Below are positions 1 through 5,381 of a DNA stretch of 7,118 bases, piece by piece. Under the pieces are notes generated by a model. That model made no database searches and was not told where the DNA came from. It saw only the letters and a program-made list of their open reading frames with translations. Location of the stretch: the NCBI GenBank assembly GCA_030642525.1, contig DAOWNO010000105.1:1-7118 (forward strand). The letters run 5' to 3'. Every line of letters starts with the position of its first letter. Position 1 is the first letter of the stretch. The position numbers were made by a program, and so were the translations under genes. Source of the stretch: Candidatus Aegiribacteria sp. (GTDB lineage: Bacteria > Fermentibacterota > Fermentibacteria > Fermentibacterales > JCC-6).

Positions 1-194
1 CATGCCCTGTTTTCTGATTTTGTTGCCTATACGGTTCAAGAGGTCATCGATATAGCCGCTGATGTCTCTGTTTATTACGTAGTCTTCAAGCAGTTCTCTT
101 ACAACCAGACTGACGTTTTTCCCTCTGCCCTGGCACAATTCTCAACTCTGCTTTTCAGGTCAGGGTCAATAAGTATTATCATCTGTCTGGACAT
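1..194 (-). pseudogene. Ribbon-helix-helix (CopG/Arc-type) DNA-binding protein, reading frame split, 3' end outside window
   Basis: The ATG at 194-192 follows an ideal ribosome binding site, GGAGGT at 206-201 with a 6-base spacer. The first frame reads MSRQMIILIDPDLKSRVEN and on to AEGK, then TSVWL and a TAA at 101-99 (31 residues). Moving to the -1 frame at the A run (120-116) continues the protein as NVSLVVRELLEDYV and stays open to base 1. The joined product has the RHH layout: a short beta strand (residues 4-9), helix A (about 11-24), a turn at EGK-N and helix B with the typical VSxxVRELLEDY pattern. About 25 further residues follow, which in RHH antitoxins would bind the toxin. RHH proteins act as dimers on palindromic DNA, often at their own promoter. 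This gene could be a pseudogene, carry a homopolymer sequencing error, or use -1 frameshifting; the sequence alone cannot decide. RHH identity is fairly sure, the antitoxin role is only inferred. Confidence 0.7.
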
Positions 195-200
195 AATGTT

Positions 201-206
201 ACCTCC
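201..206 (-). promoter_or_regulatory. Ribosome binding site of the RHH gene
   Basis: GGAGGT on the minus strand lies 6 bases before the ATG at 194. It is one of the strongest Shine-Dalgarno matches in the window. It supports this start and shows that translation initiation of the split gene is intact even though the frame breaks downstream. Confidence 0.7.
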
Positions 207-218
207 ATATGTGATATA

Positions 219-239
219 ACGTATATACGATATATACGT
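219..239. promoter_or_regulatory. Perfect 9-bp inverted repeat, likely operator of the RHH gene
   Basis: The half-site ACGTATATA and its exact reverse complement TATATACGT flank a 3-bp centre. The right arm as read on the minus strand ends 12 bp before the GGAGGT of the RHH gene. The arms contain several TATATA/TATATC hexamers that could act as a -10 box, so a bound dimer would cover the promoter. RHH repressors commonly bind such short palindromes to repress themselves. Binding by this particular protein is inferred from position and symmetry. Confidence 0.6.
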
Positions 240-356
240 CTATAGAGGATAAGCCGGAGCAATTCGCGGCAGGAATGCCGGTTGCCTGAAACACCCCCCG
301 CACAGTCCCGGAGGTGCAGTTTTCCGCATCTCCCTTATGCTGGAAGGCACAGATTT
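240..356. other. Gap between the yraN stop and the RHH operator; weak hairpins only
   Basis: No gene is visible here. Two small hairpins can be drawn. One has arms CGGCA/TGCCG at 267-271 and 276-280 around a GGAA loop (plus-strand reading). The other has 8-base arms at 310-317 and 326-333, complementary apart from one G-T wobble in plus-strand RNA (an A-C mismatch in the operon transcript). Neither is followed by a T run in the minus-strand direction, so no intrinsic terminator for the core operon can be supported. A -35 element for the RHH gene may lie near 245-265, but no hexamer pair is convincing. Confidence 0.4.
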
Positions 357-740
357 CTACAGCGGTTCGGGGCGGAAAGCATCCTCCAGGTAGGTGTCCA
401 TTCTGAATTCTGAAGGCATACCGCGGACTACGGCGACATCGAATCTGATCTGATCCTGAGAATTGTGCTTCATCAGATAGAAAGCGGCTGCACGGGTTAT
501 TCTTGTCTGCTTGTTTGAATCGATCTTCTCGAGCGGCATTGTTGCGCTTCCATCACTGGCGAATTTAACTTCAACAAAAGCAAGAATCCCGCTATTTTTC
601 GCGATGATATCAATTTCAGCTCTGCGGGTCCGGAAATTGCGGGCGATTACAGTCCATCCGCGGGTCAGCAGCCAATCACAGACAAAACCTTCGGCTCCTC
701 TGGAAATTTCACTCAAAACGTATCCGAATCTGTTTCTCAT
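357..740 (-). CDS. yraN: YraN/UPF0102 family nuclease-fold protein
   Basis: This 127-residue protein matches the YraN/UPF0102 family, small proteins with a restriction-endonuclease-like fold whose cellular role is poorly settled. Visible family marks are the N-terminal helix with Glu17 (RGAEGF), the AEIDIIA strand with Glu42 and Asp44 where relatives have GEIDLIA, the FVEVK motif (Glu57, Lys59), a KQTRITRAAAFYL helix (77-89) and the late RFDVAVV strand (99-105). The E-x-D...E-x-K set is the expected metal-binding core. The ATG at 740 overlaps rnhB by 32 bases and has no clear ribosome binding site. A TTG at 716 (codon 9) would overlap by 8 bases and still keep the family helix, so the start is uncertain. 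It ends the conserved operon, as in many bacteria where yraN follows rnhB. Confidence 0.88.
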   Translation of the reverse strand: MRNRFGYVLSEISRGAEGFVCDWLLTRGWTVIARNFRTRRAEIDIIAKNSGILAFVEVKFASDGSATMPLEKIDSNKQTRITRAAAFYLMKHNSQDQIRFDVAVVRGMPSEFRMDTYLEDAFRPEPL

Positions 741-1338
741 TTTTCATAGGGGCAAAAGACATTCTGTGAATCGGTGAAGGGCCGAGTTTCTCAATTGCCT
801 CCATGTGTTCTCTGGATCCATACCCCTTGTTGGAGGCGAAACCATACCCCGGAAATTCGCTCTCAGCTTTAATCATTATGTCATCTCTGGTTACTTTAGC
901 GATGATACTGGCGGCAGCTATGGACAGGCTCTTCGAGTCGCCTTTTACGATGAATCTGGATTTCAGATGAAGATTCCTTATAGGCAGGCCGTCCACAAGA
1001 TAAAGCGCATCCTGTATATCAATATTCTGAGCTGCCCTGTAAAAGGCCAGGCGGATAGATTCAGCCATTCCAACTTCATCAATTTCTGAATGCTCTACAA
1101 TTCCAGTGGAATATCCGATCGCGATCCTGATGATTAAGGGAAAAAGAGTCCTGCGCTTTTTATCGGACAGCTTCTTACTGTCAGTTACTCCCTGCAGATA
1201 CGCCCCCCGCGCGAGGGATACGGCGGCAGTCACCAGGGGCCCGGCAAGAGGACCCCGGCCGACTTCGTCCATCCCTATCAGAACAGGATGATCCAGCCGG
1301 TAACTTTCATCGAACTCGAATAAAGGAATATGTGTCAG
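709..1338 (-). CDS. rnhB: Ribonuclease HII, probable CTG start
   Basis: RNase HII cuts the RNA strand of RNA:DNA hybrids and removes single ribonucleotides from DNA, using metal-bound acidic residues. With the start proposed here (209 residues) the catalytic set is Asp24-Glu25 in DEVGRG, Asp116 in LVDGLP and Asp152 in AKVTRD. DSKKLS (53-58), IAAASIIAKV and the C-terminal NKGYGSREHMEA...GPSPIHRMSF block are also family signatures. The first ATG (1272) is the Met directly before DEVGRG and would delete the first part of the core strand. The open frame continues upstream as LFEFDESYRLDHPVLIG, which resembles the usual N-terminus. The only well-placed NTG codon is CTG at 1338-1336. It overlaps the rplS stop as CTGA and follows AGGAAG at 1349-1344 with a 5-base spacer. 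Function is very sure, the CTG start moderately so. Confidence 0.93.
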   Translation of the reverse strand: MTHIPLFEFDESYRLDHPVLIGMDEVGRGPLAGPLVTAAVSLARGAYLQGVTDSKKLSDKKRRTLFPLIIRIAIGYSTGIVEHSEIDEVGMAESIRLAFYRAAQNIDIQDALYLVDGLPIRNLHLKSRFIVKGDSKSLSIAAASIIAKVTRDDIMIKAESEFPGYGFASNKGYGSREHMEAIEKLGPSPIHRMSFAPMKNEKQIRIRFE

Positions 1339-1703
1339 GATTTCTTCCTGGAACCGTATGTCTTCTTCTCTTTTATCCTCGCTGACTTACCTGTCTTGTC
1401 TCGAAGGTAAAAAAGCTTCGCTCTGCGCACTTTACCGATTCGGGTCACTTCAATCCGCTCAATGAGAGGAGTGTTCAGAGGAAATATTCTCTCGACGCTC
1501 ACTCCACCAGAGATTTTTCTTACAGTAAAAGTTTCAGAGGTTCCGCCACCTCTGCGGGATATTACAACACCCTGGAAAATCTGTACACGAACTTTGTTAC
1601 CCTCCACAACCTGGAAGTGCACTTTGACTGTATCCCCCGGCTTGAACTCCGGCAGATTCTCTTTGATATGTGATGCTTCAACACTCCGGATAATATCATC
1701 CAT
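1335..1703 (-). CDS. rplS: Large ribosomal subunit protein bL19
   Basis: bL19 is a 50S protein at the interface with the 30S subunit. The 122-residue product is close to the usual length (about 115-120) and matches the family throughout: FKPGDTVKVHFQVVEGNKVRVQIFQGVVISRRGGG in the N-terminal barrel, then ETFTVRKISGGVSVERIFPLNTP, and the basic tail KVRRAKLFYLRDKTGKSARIKEKK. The ATG at 1703 follows AAGGAG (1716-1711) with a 7-base spacer and overlaps the trmD stop by 8 bases. The gene sits directly after trmD, its standard position. Its last codons supply the ribosome binding site for rnhB. No unusual residues were seen. Confidence 0.97.
   Translation of the reverse strand: MDDIIRSVEASHIKENLPEFKPGDTVKVHFQVVEGNKVRVQIFQGVVISRRGGGTSETFTVRKISGGVSVERIFPLNTPLIERIEVTRIGKVRRAKLFYLRDKTGKSARIKEKKTYGSRKKS
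1344..1349 (-). promoter_or_regulatory. Ribosome binding site supporting the rnhB CTG start
   Basis: AGGAAG lies within the last codons of rplS, 5 bases before the CTG at 1338. No in-frame ATG, GTG or TTG occurs between the rplS end and the DEVGRG motif. The site therefore makes CTG the most plausible initiation codon. The CTGA overlap with the rplS stop suggests coupled re-initiation. Confidence 0.45.
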
Positions 1704-2448
1704 TTTTCTGCTCCTTCTGTCGATCTGCCAGCCTTACAGCCTGAACAAATCGTTCTTTTACACAGTCCAGGCTTTCCGAATCAAGCAGTTCAGGACGCAG
1801 CTTGCCGGTAAGCTCCAGTGCTTTCTTGAATCTCCACTTCTCTATCTCAGCATGATTACCTGAAATCAGAATATCGGGAACTTTCATTCCCCTGTATTCA
1901 GCAGGTCGGGTATACCTGGGATAATCAAGCAATCCCGTCGCAAAACTGTCCGATTGTGCGGATTCCATTCGACCAAGCACTCCCGAAAGCCATCTGAAAA
2001 CAGCTTCCATAAGAAACATGGCAGGAATCTCACCGCCGGAAACCACAGCATCGCCAACACTGATCTCATCCGTAACAGCATATTCCCTGAATCTCTGATC
2101 AATTCCGCCATATCTGCCACAGAATATTATCAATTTTCCGCACTCAGCTAACTCTCGAGCAAGATCGTGATCCAGTTTTCTTCCCTGAGGAGTCATGAAT
2201 ACTATCCTGGCATCCTTTCTCCAGGGTATCTCCTCAAGTGTTTCAAACAGCGGTTCGGGTCTGAGCAGCATCCCTGCGCCGCCCCCGAACTGATAATCAT
2301 CAACTGAACCTCGAGTGTCTACAGCCTTTTCCCGTATATCAAAAACCGTCAGTTCAACTCTGCCGGTTTCAATTGCTTTTCCAACTATTCCGTGTTCCGT
2401 GAATGGAATGAACAGTTCTGGAAACAGTGTTGCCACAGCTGTTTTCAT
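1696..2448 (-). CDS. trmD: tRNA (guanine-N1)-methyltransferase TrmD
   Basis: TrmD methylates G37 of tRNAs that carry G at position 36, using S-adenosylmethionine bound in a trefoil knot, and so prevents +1 frameshifting. In the 250-residue product the knot and active-site parts are VDD (49-51), FGGGAGML, MTPQGRKL, CGRYGGIDQR (110-119), ISVGDAVVSGGEIPAM, Arg152, Asp167 in SDSF and GLLDYPRYTRP. The Asp in DSF corresponds to the proposed catalytic base of characterised TrmD. The position that is Glu in the usual CGRYEGIDER motif is Gly here, and the later Glu is Gln. An earlier ATG at 2466 overlaps the rimM stop but has no ribosome binding site. The ATG at 2448 follows GGAG (2460-2457) by 8 bases and begins MKTAVATLFPELF like relatives, so it is preferred. 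Confidence 0.96.
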   Translation of the reverse strand: MKTAVATLFPELFIPFTEHGIVGKAIETGRVELTVFDIREKAVDTRGSVDDYQFGGGAGMLLRPEPLFETLEEIPWRKDARIVFMTPQGRKLDHDLARELAECGKLIIFCGRYGGIDQRFREYAVTDEISVGDAVVSGGEIPAMFLMEAVFRWLSGVLGRMESAQSDSFATGLLDYPRYTRPAEYRGMKVPDILISGNHAEIEKWRFKKALELTGKLRPELLDSESLDCVKERFVQAVRLADRQKEQKNG

Positions 2449-2456
2449 CAAGCAGA

Positions 2457-2460
2457 CTCC
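2457..2460 (-). promoter_or_regulatory. Ribosome binding site choosing the trmD start
   Basis: GGAG lies 8 bases before the ATG at 2448 and inside the codons that would follow the alternative ATG at 2466. The bases before 2466 show no purine-rich match. This favours the downstream ATG and leaves a 14-base gap after rimM. Confidence 0.45.
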
Positions 2461-2462
2461 AT

Positions 2463-2978
2463 TCATTGCAGAGACGGATCATCTATACCAACGGGAAGAA
2501 CAAGCTCAATAATCTTATCCTTCCACCTTATCTCTCCCTCATTCAGCACCATCGCAAGCGGTACATGAAATTCGGTTCCCGCACCCTTAACAAGGAGAAG
2601 CGGGTTGGAGTCTGATGGCTCAATATCCACAACTGGAAACGTTTTCCCCTCTGACCGGATCTCCATGCCGATAAAACCGTAAAGAGGGAAGAACGAAAGC
2701 ATTCTCTCCGCTTCATCCCGCTTTATGAAAATGGAGCAGCCTCTGTACCTGTCAGCGTCCTCCCTGTTGCGGATTTCCTTCAGAGTGAGATTAACCCGAG
2801 AGTCACCCCGAACAGAACAGCGGGCTACAGTCAAGGATATGCTTTCTTCCAGCAGGATCCTTGTCCCAGGAGGAATGACCGCAGTACCGATACCAGAAAA
2901 AACACGAACTGCGAATCCACCCTTTAATCCGTGAGGTTTCTCCACATATCCGAGATATACAATATCACCGGAAGCCAT
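2463..2978 (-). CDS. rimM: Ribosome maturation factor RimM
   Basis: RimM binds uS19 and helps mature the head of the 30S subunit. The 171-residue product has the two expected domains. The N-terminal RimM barrel opens with YLGYVEKPHGLKGGFAVRVF, the family's GxVxxPHGLKG signature. The C-terminal PRC-barrel runs from about FPLYGFIGMEI (97) to LPVGIDD (167), with DIEPSDSNPLLLVK and the FHVPLAMV strand. The ATG at 2978 gives MASGDIVYLGYV. A TTG at 2996 would add six residues and overlap the KH gene by 8 bases. Neither start has a strong ribosome binding site; ATG is chosen by codon preference. The position between the KH gene and trmD is the conserved one. Confidence 0.94.
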   Translation of the reverse strand: MASGDIVYLGYVEKPHGLKGGFAVRVFSGIGTAVIPPGTRILLEESISLTVARCSVRGDSRVNLTLKEIRNREDADRYRGCSIFIKRDEAERMLSFFPLYGFIGMEIRSEGKTFPVVDIEPSDSNPLLLVKGAGTEFHVPLAMVLNEGEIRWKDKIIELVLPVGIDDPSLQ

Positions 2979-2988
2979 TTCAGAAATC

Positions 2989-3219
2989 TCAGTCAATGAT
3001 TCTTACTGTAGCTTTCTGTTCAAGACGGGCAGCAGCTGATCTGATGATAAGTCTCATGGCCTTCGCAATTTTCCCCTCGCGGCCTATTACCCTGCCAAGA
3101 TCGCTCTCCGCGACTCTCAATTCAAAGACAATTACGTCTTCTTCCATTTTTTCTTCTACAGAAACCGCTTCAGGATCTTCAACGAGCGTTTTGGCCATGA
3201 TTTCAATAAGTTCTTTCAT
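2989..3219 (-). CDS. khpA: KhpA-like KH-domain RNA-binding protein
   Basis: This 76-residue protein is a single KH domain of the KhpA (formerly UPF0109/YlqC) type, usually encoded between rpsP and rimM. In studied Gram-positive bacteria KhpA binds RNA together with KhpB and affects cell elongation and division; its role here is inferred. The GxxG loop that grips RNA is visible as GREG (46-49) within LGRVIGREGKIAKAMRLIIR. It is preceded by the VIVFELRVAESD strand and followed by a helix and the closing strand ATVRIID. The ATG at 3219 has a strong GGAGGA (3230-3225) 5 bases upstream. Length and layout are normal. The 55-bp gap to rpsP holds nothing else that I can recognise. Confidence 0.93.
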   Translation of the reverse strand: MKELIEIMAKTLVEDPEAVSVEEKMEEDVIVFELRVAESDLGRVIGREGKIAKAMRLIIRSAAARLEQKATVRIID

Positions 3220-3274
3220 GAGGGTCCTCCAGTTCAGGTGGTTGTTCAGACAGTAAATCGCACCGGTGTATCCA

Positions 3275-3595
3275 TTACGAGGTTCTGCTCTTCCCTTTTA
3301 TCAGAACCACTTCCAGCGGTATTCCTTCTTCACCGCCGGAGTGTCTGGCCCATTTGCTCCAGGTGCCTGTGCGCTTGAGCAGGTTTCTGACCGTATCGGA
3401 GATCTGTGCTCCCTTATCCAGCCAGTGAAAAACTCTTTCCTCGTCTACTTTAACTTCCATTGGCTTGCGCAGGGGATCGTAGTACCCGAAACTCTCCAGA
3501 AATTTGCCATCGGTAGCTTTGCGTCTGTCAGCGGCTACAATTCTGTAGAATGGCTGGCCTTTGCATCCAATTCTTTTCAAGCGAATAATTACCAA
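3275..3595 (-). CDS. rpsP: Small ribosomal subunit protein bS16, TTG start
   Basis: bS16 is a 30S assembly protein. The sequence opens MVIIRLKRIGCKGQPFYRIVAADRRKATDGKFLESFGYYDP, a textbook bS16 N-terminus, followed by VDEERVFHWLDKGAQISDTVRNLLKRTG. At 106 residues it is longer than the usual 80-90 because of a tail after KRTGTWSKW that ends in KGKSRTS. The start codon is TTG (3595-3593). GGAGGT at 3606-3601 lies 5 bases upstream, and the family N-terminus begins exactly there, so the start is well supported. The ribosome binding site lies in the 14-base gap after the ffh stop. Gene order ffh-rpsP-KH is conserved. Confidence 0.97.
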   Translation of the reverse strand: MVIIRLKRIGCKGQPFYRIVAADRRKATDGKFLESFGYYDPLRKPMEVKVDEERVFHWLDKGAQISDTVRNLLKRTGTWSKWARHSGGEEGIPLEVVLIKGKSRTS

Positions 3596-3600
3596 GTTTC

Positions 3601-3606
3601 ACCTCC
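3601..3606 (-). promoter_or_regulatory. Ribosome binding site for the TTG start of rpsP
   Basis: GGAGGT followed by GAAAC and then TTG. No ATG or GTG is available near this position, and the bS16 N-terminus starts at the TTG. The strong Shine-Dalgarno match probably compensates for the weaker start codon. Confidence 0.7.
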
Positions 3607-3609
3607 AGG

Positions 3610-4926
3610 TCAGCGGATTATGCCGGGCAGCTTGAATCTCCCGGATCTCATCTGCTTCATCATTTTCTTCATTGATCCGAATTCGCGCAGCAGTCTGTTC
3701 ACATCGTTCACTTTTGTACCGCTGCCCTGTGATATTCTCCTTCGTCTGTTTCCGTTGATTATTTCCGGATGAGTTCTTTCCTTTCCTGTCATTGAACTGA
3801 TGATGGCTTCCATCTTTGTGAATTGAGAAATGTCCAGGTTCATTCCTGCGGGTCTCATGCTCTTCGGAAGCATAGCCATCAGGTCACCGAGAGAACCCAT
3901 CTTTCTGATGCGGCGAAGCTCTCCTGCAAAGTCCTCAAGCGTAAAGGAGTTGGAGATAAGCTTTTTCTCCAGCCTCTGAGCTTCCTTTATGTCCCATGTA
4001 CTCTGAGCTTTTTCCGCAAGACCGACCACATCACCCATACCAAGGATCCTTCCGGCCATTCGGGTCGGATCCATCGGTTCAAGGCCATTGACACCCTCTC
4101 CTGTTCCAATGAACTTAATGGGTTTTCCGGTTACCGCTCTGAAAGATAACGCAGCACCTCCTCGTGAGTCGCCATCCATCTTTGTAATTACGGAACCGGT
4201 AAATCCTATTCTCTCCTGGAATTCAACTGCAACATTTACAGCGTCCTGACCGGAGAGTCCGTCGAGCACCAGTAATATTTCAGCTGCATTCGCCACTTCA
4301 CGGATTTCCTCAAGTTCCTTCATCAGTTCATCGTCCACATGCAGTCTTCCTGCGGTATCAGCTATGACTATGTCGTAGCTGTTCATCCGCGCTTCATGCA
4401 TTGCTTCCCGAAGGACTTCCACTGGATTCTTCGTGTCTCTCCTTGCGTAGAAACCGGCACCCGAGTCCTTTGCGATCTTTTCCAGCTGCTCAATAGCCGC
4501 GGGTCTCTGTAGATCACATGCTGCCAGAAGAGATCTCTTGCCCTTTTTTTCCGCAAGCCAGTATGCCAGTCTGCCGGCTGTAGTCGTTTTCCCCGAACCC
4601 TGCAAACCAACAAGTAGATAGACTAATGGAGGTTTACCGGAAAGCTCAAGAGGGGTTCTTTCAGAACCTAGCAACTCAAACAGCTCTTCATTAACTGCTT
4701 TTATTACCTGCTGTCCCGGTGAAAGACTTTTCAGAACTTTCTCACCCAGGGCTTTTTCACTGACAGTACTGACGAACTGCTTCGCCACTTTGAAATTAAC
4801 ATCAGCTTCCAGTAACGCCCTGCGAATCAGTCGTATAGCTTCCCTGATATTGGACTCGTTAATGACTCCTCTGCTTGTCAGTTTCCTGAAAGCATCTGAG
4901 AGACTGTCTGTCAACCTGTCGAACAA
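3610..4926 (-). CDS. ffh: Signal recognition particle protein Ffh, TTG start
   Basis: Ffh is the GTPase of the bacterial signal recognition particle. It binds 4.5S/6S RNA and signal sequences and docks on FtsY to deliver membrane proteins co-translationally. The 438-residue product has the N domain (1-95, opening FDRLTDSLSDAFRKLTSRG), the G domain with P-loop GLQGSGKTTT (107-116), DTAGR (190-194), TKMDGD (248-253) and FIGTGE (272-277), and the M domain. The M domain contains RILGMGDV (293-300) and the RNA-binding block RRRRISQGSGT (394-404) followed by VNRLLREF. The C-terminus is short, ending soon after KKMMKQMRSGRFKLPG, as in many Ffh. The frame stays open upstream to an ATG at 5076, but that extension overlaps the lipoprotein gene and has no Ffh similarity. 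TTG at 4926 has GGAGGG (4937-4932) 5 bases upstream and fits the family N-terminus. Confidence 0.97.
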   Translation of the reverse strand: MFDRLTDSLSDAFRKLTSRGVINESNIREAIRLIRRALLEADVNFKVAKQFVSTVSEKALGEKVLKSLSPGQQVIKAVNEELFELLGSERTPLELSGKPPLVYLLVGLQGSGKTTTAGRLAYWLAEKKGKRSLLAACDLQRPAAIEQLEKIAKDSGAGFYARRDTKNPVEVLREAMHEARMNSYDIVIADTAGRLHVDDELMKELEEIREVANAAEILLVLDGLSGQDAVNVAVEFQERIGFTGSVITKMDGDSRGGAALSFRAVTGKPIKFIGTGEGVNGLEPMDPTRMAGRILGMGDVVGLAEKAQSTWDIKEAQRLEKKLISNSFTLEDFAGELRRIRKMGSLGDLMAMLPKSMRPAGMNLDISQFTKMEAIISSMTGKERTHPEIINGNRRRRISQGSGTKVNDVNRLLREFGSMKKMMKQMRSGRFKLPGIIR

Positions 4927-4931
4927 GTATG

Positions 4932-4937
4932 CCCTCC
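4932..4937 (-). promoter_or_regulatory. Ribosome binding site for the TTG start of ffh
   Basis: GGAGGG, then CATAC, then TTG. The site falls exactly where the Ffh N domain begins (TTG as Met, then FDRLTD). It argues against the 50-residue longer reading from the ATG at 5076. Confidence 0.7.
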
Positions 4938-4995
4938 GCCTGAATGAATCAGATAAGTAAACAACACACAAATACACTGCACCACAAAGCATGCA

Positions 4996-5025
4996 ACTAT
5001 ACTTCAACAAACGGAATAATCCAAA
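4996..5025 (-). promoter_or_regulatory. Possible promoter ahead of ffh
   Basis: The 110-bp gap between the lipoprotein stop and ffh is the longest in the operon apart from the left edge. On the minus strand it holds TATAGT at 5001-4996 (one mismatch to the -10 consensus). TTTGGA lies 18 bases upstream at 5025-5020 and is a poor -35 match. This would give ffh and the ribosomal genes their own transcript, but hexamers of this quality also arise by chance. Confidence 0.25.
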
Positions 5026-5036
5026 CAGAGGGAAGT

Positions 5037-5381
5037 CTACTTCGTTATGTAAACCGAGCCATGTCCGACAGGGCATGTAATGGAAAAACCGGAATCAGTT
5101 TCATCAATGATATAGGGCTGCTTCGAAGAAGGGCATCCGGGGATAGAATCGGGAAGGAGTTCTTCAAGAGAAGTATATCCATCAACAGTCAGGGATGCAT
5201 GATAGAACATTCCCTCAATCTCGAATCCGAGTGAATCCATCCTGGATTCACATTTTCTGATATCAAGCTCATTTCTTATCTCATTCATTTCTTCCTGATC
5301 GATTATACGGGTTAAATCCCTGGCGCAACCGAATATCAGGAAAAGAACTGCAACTGCAGTAATAATAAATAAGTACTTCAT
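5037..5381 (-). CDS. Small lipoprotein with a cysteine-framed C-terminal motif, family not recognised
   Basis: I do not recognise this 114-residue protein. It begins with a lipoprotein signal: MKYLF, a hydrophobic stretch and the lipobox LIFGC, so Cys19 would be lipidated and the mature protein (about 96 residues) anchored on the outer face of the inner membrane or at the outer membrane. A charged, probably helical segment follows (about 22-52), then YHASLTVDGYTSLEELLPDSIPGCP. The C-terminus is GCPSSKQPYIIDE...FSITCPVGHGSV, with Cys83 and Cys103 framing a short hairpin. This resembles the CPxxxxxY...ITCPxHG ending of some pilin-like proteins. Cys44 is unpaired in that scheme. The start abuts the rpe stop (TGAATG) with AAGGAA just upstream, so it is co-translated with rpe. 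Function is unknown. Confidence 0.8.
   Translation of the reverse strand: MKYLFIITAVAVLFLIFGCARDLTRIIDQEEMNEIRNELDIRKCESRMDSLGFEIEGMFYHASLTVDGYTSLEELLPDSIPGCPSSKQPYIIDETDSGFSITCPVGHGSVYITK

Noticed and set aside
310..333. Hairpin after yraN as an intrinsic terminator of the operon
   Set aside because: On the transcribed strand the stem contains an A-C mismatch and is not followed by a T run.
805..1291. Plus-strand frames opposite rnhB
   Set aside because: They are shadows of a gene with clear catalytic motifs and carry no motif or ribosome binding site of their own.
3266..3772. Plus-strand frame of 168 codons, the longest on that strand
   Set aside because: It lies antisense across rpsP and the end of ffh, has no ribosome binding site or recognisable motif, and is explained by the codon use of the genes opposite.
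4383..4613. Second minus-strand frame of 76 codons inside ffh
   Set aside because: It is fully contained in the Ffh G domain in another frame and has no independent support.
4927..5036. Possible 4.5S SRP RNA gene in the gap before ffh
   Set aside because: The gap is only 110 bp, shows no long hairpin and lacks the conserved GGAA-loop helix bases of SRP RNA in a suitable stem.
4927..5076. 50-codon N-terminal extension of ffh from the ATG at 5076
   Set aside because: It overlaps the lipoprotein gene, is unlike any Ffh N-terminus, and a TTG with a perfect ribosome binding site sits exactly at the start of the N domain.
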